In this document: positions 58,378-64,000 of the stretch, one piece after another
Position numbering within the stretch: the stretch's first letter is position 1
Layout: each line of letters opens with the position of its first letter
Source of the DNA: Azophilus sp965215035
GTDB lineage: Bacteria; Pseudomonadota; Gammaproteobacteria; Pseudomonadales; Azotimanducaceae
Length of the DNA stretch: 64,000 nt
Assembly (NCBI GenBank): GCA_965215035.1
Contig: OZ244040.1
Span: 930,001-994,000, forward strand
Reading direction: 5' to 3'
Program-made: the position numbers and the translations under genes
Notes under the pieces: generated by a model
Told to the model about the DNA's origin: nothing
The model's database searches: none
Seen by the model: the letters and a program-made list of their open reading frames with translations, nothing else

Positions 58378-59001
58378 CTATGACAAGAGATTGCCCACCA
58401 GCCCAGGGTGCCGGCGGGACTGGACGGTGCTCCTTAGGCGTTCGGCGCGAACGATGGCCCCGAGGTCGGCGACCGCCTTGTCGAAATCGTCGTTAACGAC
58501 CAGGTAGTCGTATTCATCATAGTGCGACAGCTCGGCGCGGGCCGCCGCGAGCCGCTTCTCGATGGTCTCTATGGCGTCCTCGCCCCGGGCGACCAAGCGT
58601 TGGCCGAGTGCCCCCCGGGAGGGCGGCGCCACGAAGATGCCGATGGTCTCGGGCGCTGCGCGGCGCACCTGGGCGGCCCCCTGCCAGTCGATTTCCAGAA
58701 TAACATCGCGCCCCCTGGCCCGTTCCCGGTCCACGGTTTCGCGCGCGGTGCCGTAGTGGTGCCCGAAGACCACGGCGTGTTCGAGAAACGCGCCCTCCTC
58801 GGCTAGCGCCCGAAAACGGTCGGCGTCGATGAAGTGATAGTTCACGCCATCCCGTTCGGTAGCGCGGCGGGGCCGGGTGGTATGGGATACCGACACCAGG
58901 ATATTGGCATCGGTTTTCGCCAAGGCCCTGATCAGGCTGGTCTTGCCGGCACCGGACGGTGCCGAGATGGCGAGTAGCAGACCTCGAGCCGAAGTGCTCA
59001 T
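58378..59001 (-). CDS. gmk: Guanylate kinase
   Basis: A 207-residue kinase that converts GMP to GDP. The P-loop is 'LAISAPSGAGKTSLIRALAK'. The GMP-binding region is 'SVSHTTRPRRATERDGVNYH' and 'EHAVVFGHHYGTARETVDRE'. The lid and adenine-site segment 'DVILEIDWQGAAQVRRAAPE' and 'IFVAPPSRGALGQRL' follow. Length is normal. The start overlaps the stop of yicC by 4 nt (ATGA). The C-terminus is close to rpoZ. Confidence 0.96.
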   Translation of the reverse strand: MSTSARGLLLAISAPSGAGKTSLIRALAKTDANILVSVSHTTRPRRATERDGVNYHFIDADRFRALAEEGAFLEHAVVFGHHYGTARETVDRERARGRDVILEIDWQGAAQVRRAAPETIGIFVAPPSRGALGQRLVARGEDAIETIEKRLAAARAELSHYDEYDYLVVNDDFDKAVADLGAIVRAERLRSTVQSRRHPGLVGNLLS

Positions 59002-59864
59002 TCGACGTTTTGCACCTGTTCCCGGATTTGCTCGATGATGACTTTAAGGTCGATCGTGCTCTTAGACATCTCCGGCAGCAGCGCCTTCGCGCCCAGCGTG
59101 TTGGCCTCCCGATGCATTTCCTGGGTGAGGAAATCCAGGCGCCGGCCGTGGGGGCCGGAGCGGCCCCGCTGCGCGCGCGCCTCCGCCGCATGGATGCCCA
59201 GCCGGTCGAGTTCCTCGGCCACATCGGCTTTCTGTGCGAGCAGGGCCACTTCCTGCTCCAGCCGGGCGGGTTCCACGCTCGCCGCCAGTTCCCGAAGCCG
59301 CGCGCGCAACCTGTTCCGCACCGCGTCGGCCAAGCCCGTCGCCAAACCCCGCAACTCGCCGGCAATCGCGTCCACCGCATCGAGCCGCGTGGCGATGGCC
59401 TCGGCCAGTTCATGGCCTTCCCGGGTGCGCTCGTCGATGAGGGAGCGGAGCGCCTGCTCGAACAGGTCGACGACCGCGGCCACGGTTTCCTCCCTCTCAA
59501 TGCCAGCCGCCTCGCCAAGCATGCCCGGCCAGCGGAGCAGGTCCATGGGGTTCGGCGAATGAATATCCGGCGCATCGCGGCGCACCTGCTCCAGTATGGC
59601 GAGAAGCTGCACCAGGAGGGGACGGTTTAGCTCGATAACATCGCCCCCGGATTTCTGTAGGACTTGCAGAACGCAGTCGAGTTTGCCGCGCTTGAGCCGG
59701 CGGCGGGCCGTCTCGCGCAAGGGCACCTCCAGGGAACGGAGTTGCTCGGGCAGGCGAAACTGCACTTCCAGGAAGCGGTGGTTCACCGACTTCAGTTCCC
59801 ACACCAACTGCAGCCCGGGCGTTTCCGCCTGACACCGGGCAAATGCCGTCATGCTCTGCAACAT
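58998..59864 (-). CDS. yicC: YicC family endoribonuclease
   Basis: A 288-residue YicC protein, a family shown in Escherichia coli to be an endoribonuclease acting on small RNA and mRNA. The N-terminus 'MLQSMTAFARCQAETPGLQL' and 'WELKSVNHRFLEVQFRLPEQ' are diagnostic. The C-terminal domain (DUF1732) shows 'RSGPHGRRLDFLTQEMHREA' and 'NTLGAKALLPEMSKSTIDLK', ending in 'QIREQVQNVE'. It is the first gene of the minus-strand run and is divergent from rph across a 220-bp gap. Confidence 0.95.
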   Translation of the reverse strand: MLQSMTAFARCQAETPGLQLVWELKSVNHRFLEVQFRLPEQLRSLEVPLRETARRRLKRGKLDCVLQVLQKSGGDVIELNRPLLVQLLAILEQVRRDAPDIHSPNPMDLLRWPGMLGEAAGIEREETVAAVVDLFEQALRSLIDERTREGHELAEAIATRLDAVDAIAGELRGLATGLADAVRNRLRARLRELAASVEPARLEQEVALLAQKADVAEELDRLGIHAAEARAQRGRSGPHGRRLDFLTQEMHREANTLGAKALLPEMSKSTIDLKVIIEQIREQVQNVE

Positions 59865-60070
59865 GGCGGCAGTTTAACCCGTATGTTTCGGCAAGGCGTG
59901 TCAAATGGACGCCGGCAGCGGTACCAGGACTGTCGACGGGGCGAATATCGGGCTGTGGCGCCTGCGCTCTGGCAGGGCATTGGGCACAAGGGGGAGGGGG
60001 GTGTCGGCCATCGGCGCAGGCGCCTATGCCCGGTAATCGTTCAGCGCACCGCCCAGTGTGGCCTTGTCCG

Positions 60071-60076
60071 TATAAT
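60071..60076 (+). promoter_or_regulatory. Candidate -10 box giving a leaderless rph transcript
   Basis: A perfect TATAAT ends 8 nt before the rph ATG (60085), so transcription would start at or within about 2 nt of the start codon. No Shine-Dalgarno is seen in the bases between, which fits a leaderless message. The -35 region is poor (GC-rich at 16-18 bp). Confidence 0.5.
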
Positions 60077-60084
60077 AGTCGGCT

Positions 60085-60801
60085 ATGAGCGGGACGAGCG
60101 ATGCAATCGGGCGGGCGAACGGTCGTGCGGCGGACGAGATGCGCCCGGTGCGTATTACCCGCGGTTACCTCAGGCATGCGCACGGTTCCGTTCTAGTGGA
60201 GTTCGGCGCGACCCAGGTGATTTGCACAGCCAACGCGGAACACTCCGTGCCGCATTTCCTGCGCGGGCGGGACCGTGGCTGGGTGACCGCCGAATACGGG
60301 ATGTTGCCGGGCGCCACCCATACGCGGGGCGACCGGGAGGCCACCCGCGGTCGGCAGAGTGGCCGCACCCAGGAGATTCAGCGGCTGATCGGCCGTTCGC
60401 TGCGCGCCGCCGTAGATACTTCGCGCCTGGGCGAGCGTACGCTGCGCATCGACTGCGATGTTATCCAGGCCGATGGCGGTACCCGCACCGCCGCCATCAC
60501 GGGCGGGGCGGTGGCGCTGCGCGATGCCCTGCTACATATCGAGCGCGGGGCTGCGTTCAAGGGGTTCGTGGCGTCGGTTTCGGTCGGTATCTGGCGCGGA
60601 CAGCCGGTGCTGGACCTGGACTACGCCGAGGATTCCACGGCGGATACCGATATGAACGTGGTGCGGGTGGCTGGCGGGGGCATCATCGAGATTCAGGGCA
60701 CCGGCGAGGGCGCGCCGTTCAGCGATGCAGAGCTGGCGCGGCTGTTGGAGCTATCGCGCAAGGGCACCGCCGAGTTGCTGGCGTTGCAGCGCAGCGGCTA
60801 G
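60085..60801 (+). CDS. rph: Ribonuclease PH
   Basis: A 238-residue phosphorolytic exoribonuclease that trims the 3' ends of tRNA precursors. Conserved blocks are 'GYLRHAHGSVLVEFGATQVI' and 'WVTAEYGMLPGATHTRGDRE'. They are followed by 'SGRTQEIQRLIGRSLRAAVD', with the phosphate-binding Arg residues, and 'IDCDVIQADGGTRTAAITGG', with the catalytic aspartates. The ATG at 60085 gives the usual length. A perfect TATAAT just upstream suggests a leaderless transcript. pyrE starts 4 nt after its stop, an arrangement also known from enterobacteria, where rph and pyrE are coupled. Confidence 0.96.
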   Translation: MSGTSDAIGRANGRAADEMRPVRITRGYLRHAHGSVLVEFGATQVICTANAEHSVPHFLRGRDRGWVTAEYGMLPGATHTRGDREATRGRQSGRTQEIQRLIGRSLRAAVDTSRLGERTLRIDCDVIQADGGTRTAAITGGAVALRDALLHIERGAAFKGFVASVSVGIWRGQPVLDLDYAEDSTADTDMNVVRVAGGGIIEIQGTGEGAPFSDAELARLLELSRKGTAELLALQRSG

Positions 60802-60805
60802 ACGG

Positions 60806-61474
60806 GTGGCGGAACACGCCGACAAGCGGGCCTTCATCGATTTGATGGTCGCACAGGATGTGCTCCGGTTCGGCGAGTTTCAGTTGAAATCGGGTCGGCG
60901 GAGCCCCTATTTCTTCAACCTTGGCGCCATCGGCGACGGCCCGGCGCTCGCGGCGCTCGGCGAGTGCTACGCCGAGGCCATCGCCACCCACGGTCTTCGC
61001 GCCGACGTGCTATTCGGGCCGGCGTACAAGGGCATACCCATCGCCGTCGCCGCCGCCGTGGCCTGCGCCCGGCGCGGCACCCACCTGGGTGTGGCATTCA
61101 ACCGCAAGGAAGCCAAGGGCCACGGCGAAGGCGGTGTGCTGGTCGGGTCCGCGCTGGCGGAACGCCGGGTACTGCTAGTGGACGATGTGGCGACGGCCGG
61201 CACGGCGTTGCTGGAGGCCGCCCGGCTGGTTGCCGCCGCCGGCGGGAAGCTGGCCGGCGCATTGATCGCCCTCGACCGCCAGGAGAAGGTGACCGGCGGC
61301 GCGACCGCCGTGGCTGAGTTGCAATACAGGCTAGGGGTTCCGGTGCACAGCATCCTGAACCTAGGGGACGTTATCGGCTGGGTCGAACGCGAAGCGGCCC
61401 GGGACGATGCCCGCGCCGGTTTGGCGGCATCGATCAAGGCCTATCGCGACCGGTACTGCCTGCCGGATACCTAG
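60806..61474 (+). CDS. pyrE: Orotate phosphoribosyltransferase
   Basis: A 222-residue PyrE that converts orotate and PRPP to OMP in pyrimidine synthesis. The N-terminal substrate segment 'DVLRFGEFQLKSGRRSPYFF' and the flexible loop 'RKEAKGHGEGG' are present, and the PRPP-binding motif is 'RRVLLVDDVATAGTALLEAA'. The start is a GTG at 60806, 4 nt after rph. It gives the expected N-terminus (about 18 residues before 'LRFGEF'); ATG 60845 would truncate a helix. It forms an operon with rph and converges on argB across a 122-bp gap with no clear terminator. Confidence 0.95.
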   Translation: MAEHADKRAFIDLMVAQDVLRFGEFQLKSGRRSPYFFNLGAIGDGPALAALGECYAEAIATHGLRADVLFGPAYKGIPIAVAAAVACARRGTHLGVAFNRKEAKGHGEGGVLVGSALAERRVLLVDDVATAGTALLEAARLVAAAGGKLAGALIALDRQEKVTGGATAVAELQYRLGVPVHSILNLGDVIGWVEREAARDDARAGLAASIKAYRDRYCLPDT

Positions 61475-61596
61475 CAGGCTATCGGGCCTTCCGGCACAGG
61501 TGGCTTCAGGTTAAAACGTAGCCGGCCGATGTTTGGGCAATCCGAAGCGCGGTCAGCCTTCTGGCGCATCCACGACCGTCGAGCGAGGGCCTAGCG

Positions 61597-62487
61597 TTAC
61601 CCGGCGTCGGTGATCTTGGTGCCGACTCCCGCGTTCGTGAAGATTTCCAAAAGCAGCGCATGGGGTACGGTGCCGTCGATGATCTGGACGCTGCCGACGC
61701 CGCCGGCCACGGCATTCAGCGCACAGGTGACCTTGGGCACCATGCCGCCGGATATCGCGCCCCGGTCGATCATGGCCCGGGCCTCCGGCGCGGCTAGGCT
61801 CGGCAGCGTTTCGCCGCCATCCAAGATACCGGCGGTGTTGGTCAGCAGCACCAGTTTTTCCGCATGCAGCGCCCGGGCGATGGCGTCCGCCACTAGGTCG
61901 GCATTGATATTGTAGGACTCGCCCTGGGCACCGACGCCGATGGGCGCGATCACCGGAATGAACCCGGCGTGGGTCAGGGTATCGAGCACCCCCGCGTTCA
62001 CGGCCCGCACCTCGCCGACGTGGCCGATGTCAATGATCTCCGATGGCTTGGGGTCGGCACCGGAGAGGGTGAGCTTGCGGGCCTCGATCAGGCACGCATC
62101 CTTGCCGGTGACGCCAACCGCCCGCCCGCCCTGTTGGTTCAGCAGGGAGACGATCTCTTGATTGACGAGGCCTCCAAGCACCATCTCCACCGCGTCCATG
62201 GTGTCGGCATCGGTAACCCGCATGCCTTCGACGAAGCGGGTGGGAATGTTAAGCCGCGCCAGCAGTTCGCCGATCTGTGGGCCGCCGCCATGCACCACGA
62301 TGGGGTTCATGCCAACCAGCTTCATAAGCGCCACGTCGCGCGCGAAGGTGTTCTTCAGGTGCTCATCCACCATGGCGTTGCCGCCGTATTTGATGACGAT
62401 GGTCCAGCCCTGAAACTCGCGAATGTACGGCAGCGCCTCGGTGAGTACGGAGGCGATCCTGTGCCCCTGGTTTTTAGAAACGGGCAT
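61597..62487 (-). CDS. argB: Acetylglutamate kinase
   Basis: A 296-residue kinase that phosphorylates N-acetylglutamate, the second step of arginine synthesis after ArgA (encoded at 11256). The amino-acid-kinase fold is clear: 'IVIKYGGNAMVDEHLKNTFA', 'VGMNPIVVHGGGPQIGELLA' and 'TRFVEGMRVTDADTMDAVEM'. The substrate-binding 'GESYNINADLVADAIARAL' and 'LLTNTAGILDG' follow. 'GMVPKVTCALNAVAGGVGSV' near the C-terminus is also conserved. The start is ATG 62487, 6 nt after the algC stop, so algC and argB are co-transcribed, as in Pseudomonas. Confidence 0.96.
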   Translation of the reverse strand: MPVSKNQGHRIASVLTEALPYIREFQGWTIVIKYGGNAMVDEHLKNTFARDVALMKLVGMNPIVVHGGGPQIGELLARLNIPTRFVEGMRVTDADTMDAVEMVLGGLVNQEIVSLLNQQGGRAVGVTGKDACLIEARKLTLSGADPKPSEIIDIGHVGEVRAVNAGVLDTLTHAGFIPVIAPIGVGAQGESYNINADLVADAIARALHAEKLVLLTNTAGILDGGETLPSLAAPEARAMIDRGAISGGMVPKVTCALNAVAGGVGSVQIIDGTVPHALLLEIFTNAGVGTKITDAG

Positions 62488-62493
62488 AGCCGG

Positions 62494-63873
62494 TCAAAGG
62501 AACCCGAGGCCCGGGTCCACAGCTTCGAGTTGCGCCTGGAAGACGCGCTGAATGCGCAGCAGCGCCGGCGCGGCATCCGCCTCGAAGCGCAGCGTCAGCA
62601 TGGGGCTGGTGTTGGAGGCGCGGACCAAACCCCAGCCATCGGCGTAATCCACGCGCAGGCCGTCTATGGTGCTGAGTTCGCCATCGCCGAAGTCGGCGGT
62701 TCGCGCCAGCGCCTCTATAACCTCGAACTTCCGCGTTTCCGTGGTCTCGATCTTCAGTTCGGGCGTGGAGCTGGTTTCGGGGAACTGGTCGAATAGCGCA
62801 TCGATGCCGCCGTTGCCAATCTCCCCGGAACCGAGAATCTCCAGTAGGCGCGCCGCGGAGTAGAGCGCGTCATCGAAGCCATACCAGCGCTCGCCAAAGC
62901 AAATGTGGCCGCTGAACTCGCCGCCGAGCAGCGCACCGGTTTCCCGGACCTTGGCCTTGATGTGGGAGTGGCCGGTGGGACACATGATGGCTTGGCCGCC
63001 GAGCCGGCCGATCAGGGTAGCGAGGTGATGGCTGCACTTCACGTCGTAGACGATGCCCCCGCCCGGGTTGCGCGGGACGATGTCTTGGGCGAACAGCATC
63101 AGCATCACATCCGGCCAGACGATCCGGCCGCCGCCGGTGACGAAGCCGATGCGGTCGCCGTCACCATCGAACGCGATGCCGCAGTCGGCGCCTTCCGATT
63201 GCACGGCGGCCAGCAGATCCTGGAGATTCGCCGGGTCGGCCGGGTCGGGATGGTGATTGGGGAAGTCGCCGTCGATCTCGCAGTACAGCCCAACCACCTC
63301 GCAACCGAGTTCCCGCAGCAGCCCTGGCACCACCGCGCCGGCCACGCCGTTGCCGCAATCGACCACCACCTTCGGCGGTTGGGCGATTTCGACATCGCTC
63401 AATATGCGATCGACATAGCGGCGGGTTACCTGCGCGCGCTCGACGCTGCCCTGGCCGCTCACGAAGGCTTGCCGGTCGATGCGGGTCTTCAGCCCGGCGA
63501 TGGCGTCCCCGGCCAGCGTCTTGCCGCCGAGCATCATTTTCAGGCCGTTGTACTCGGAGGGACAGTGGCTGCCGGTGACCATAATGCCGGCACCGGTATC
63601 GAGGGCGTGGGTCGCGAAGTACAGCAGGGGCGTGGGCACCAGCCCGATGTCCGCGACATCTAAGCCGCCGCTGGTCAGACCGGCGGTCAGACCCTCTTTC
63701 AAGCTCGGGCTGGAGTGGCGGCCGTCGTAGCCGACGGCAACCCGGTTTTGCCCGGCTTCCCTGGCCTCAGTGGCGTAGGCGCGACCGATTAGCCGAGCGA
63801 TATCCTCGGTGAGATTACGACCGACGATGCCGCGAATATCGTAGGCGCGAAATATGGTTGGGTCGAGCGCCAC
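62494..63873 (-). CDS. algC: Phosphomannomutase/phosphoglucomutase
   Basis: A 459-residue alpha-D-phosphohexomutase of the AlgC type that supplies sugar 1-phosphates for LPS and exopolysaccharide. The phosphoserine loop is 'IMVTGSHCPSEYNGLKMMLG' with Ser102; the position after His is Cys where nearly all relatives have Asn (TGSHNP). The metal loop is 'IAFDGDGDRIGFV', the sugar-recognition loop 'LGGEFSGHICFGERWYGFDD', and the phosphate-binding C-terminal 'RASNTSPMLTLRFEA'. The start is a GTG (63873). In Pseudomonas a dut gene separates coaBC from algC; here it is missing. Confidence 0.93.
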   Translation of the reverse strand: MALDPTIFRAYDIRGIVGRNLTEDIARLIGRAYATEAREAGQNRVAVGYDGRHSSPSLKEGLTAGLTSGGLDVADIGLVPTPLLYFATHALDTGAGIMVTGSHCPSEYNGLKMMLGGKTLAGDAIAGLKTRIDRQAFVSGQGSVERAQVTRRYVDRILSDVEIAQPPKVVVDCGNGVAGAVVPGLLRELGCEVVGLYCEIDGDFPNHHPDPADPANLQDLLAAVQSEGADCGIAFDGDGDRIGFVTGGGRIVWPDVMLMLFAQDIVPRNPGGGIVYDVKCSHHLATLIGRLGGQAIMCPTGHSHIKAKVRETGALLGGEFSGHICFGERWYGFDDALYSAARLLEILGSGEIGNGGIDALFDQFPETSSTPELKIETTETRKFEVIEALARTADFGDGELSTIDGLRVDYADGWGLVRASNTSPMLTLRFEADAAPALLRIQRVFQAQLEAVDPGLGFL

Positions 63874-63885
63874 CGTTCAGTCGAC

Positions 63886-64000
63886 TCAACCGACCCGCGA
63901 CTTCCGGCGTCCACCCGCCAGCGGTGCCGCGAATATCTCGGCGATGTGGCGCACCAGGCTCTGCGCCAGGGACTGCTTGCTCTGATAGGGCAGCACCAAC
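63886..64000 (-). CDS. Probable CoaBC (phosphopantothenoylcysteine synthetase/decarboxylase), C-terminal end only
   Basis: The last 37 residues of a protein whose start lies beyond the window. 'LPYQSKQSLAQSLVRHIAEI' resembles the C-terminal helix of CoaBC, which usually reads L..SK...A..L...IA. The stop is 13 bp upstream of algC on the same strand, the place expected for coaBC (or dut) in this gene order; the residues do not fit the glycine-rich end of dUTPase. Assignment is by short similarity plus synteny. Confidence 0.5.
   Translation of the reverse strand, partial: LVLPYQSKQSLAQSLVRHIAEIFAAPLAGGRRKSRVG

Noticed and set aside
61475..61596. Terminator between pyrE and argB
   Set aside because: Short inverted repeats (for example CCTGC/GCAGG) exist but no T-tract follows on either strand.
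1..64000. tRNA, rRNA or prophage genes
   Set aside because: No cloverleaf-like sequence with CCA/TTCGA context, no rRNA core sequence and no phage structural or integrase gene was recognised by eye; a covariance-model scan would be needed to exclude small RNAs.

Overview
The window is 64 kb of high-GC chromosomal DNA from a gammaproteobacterium. The evidence is gene content and gene order: glnE-ilvE-waaF-waaC-waaG-waaP, waaA next to tolC, a YqiB-type gene before parE-parC, recG-ridA-spoT-rpoZ-gmk-yicC, rph-pyrE, and coaBC-algC-argB all follow arrangements known from Pseudomonas-like gammaproteobacteria. No rRNA, tRNA, CRISPR array or prophage was recognised. An uncultivated or host-associated lineage is only an inference, suggested by gene relics, short signalling and surface operons, and small mobile repeats.

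Layout. (1) 1-9.6 kb: end of an acyl-CoA dehydrogenase, a MAPEG protein, an IS110 transposase remnant, a beta-lactamase-fold hydrolase, folA, fabV, a membrane class III cyclase, an extradiol-type VOC protein, hemE, an RRM protein and a DUF2784 protein. (2) 9.6-17.2 kb: amino-acid and nitrogen metabolism (argA-ilvD, glnE, ilvE). (3) 17.2-36.2 kb: a large envelope region with heptosyltransferases, core kinases, glycosyltransferases, a Wzm/Wzt exporter, a lipid A acyltransferase, hldE, waaA, tolC, an O-antigen-ligase-like protein and a pyruvyltransferase-like protein. Within it lie a relic in the slot of the carbamoyltransferase WapO, a truncated glycosyltransferase, and an FAD oxidoreductase/aldo-keto reductase pair. 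(4) 36.4-41.5 kb: DUF1249 and topoisomerase IV (parE, parC). (5) 41.5-47 kb: a tightly coupled signalling operon of anti-sigma kinase, STAS antagonist, response-regulator/PP2C phosphatase, periplasmic binding protein and membrane histidine kinase. (6) 47-53.2 kb: a more accessory block with a TonB-dependent receptor, a sulfotransferase, a DUF433 antitoxin-like protein, a GT39-like protein and a PQQ-dehydrogenase relic. (7) 53.2-64 kb: rubredoxin, recG, ridA, spoT, rpoZ, gmk, yicC, rph, pyrE, argB, algC and the end of a probable coaBC.

The most notable non-genic signal is a family of 88-89 bp palindromic mobile elements, probably MITE-like. Four copies are visible (7216-7304, 7306-7393, 36436-36524, 53073-53161). 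They have matching terminal inverted repeats and 8-bp target-site duplications. The second copy has inserted into the end of the first, so the two insertion events can be ordered. All lie between divergently transcribed genes, and no transposase for them is visible.

A second theme is imperfect tandem duplication with a 69-73 bp period. Three cases lie in frame inside conserved proteins (WaaA, the O-antigen ligase, the periplasmic binding protein) and two in intergenic DNA. Regulatory sequence is sparse: a few promoter-like -10 boxes, a probable leaderless start for rph, and a G-rich GGTTGG array in the TonB-receptor leader.
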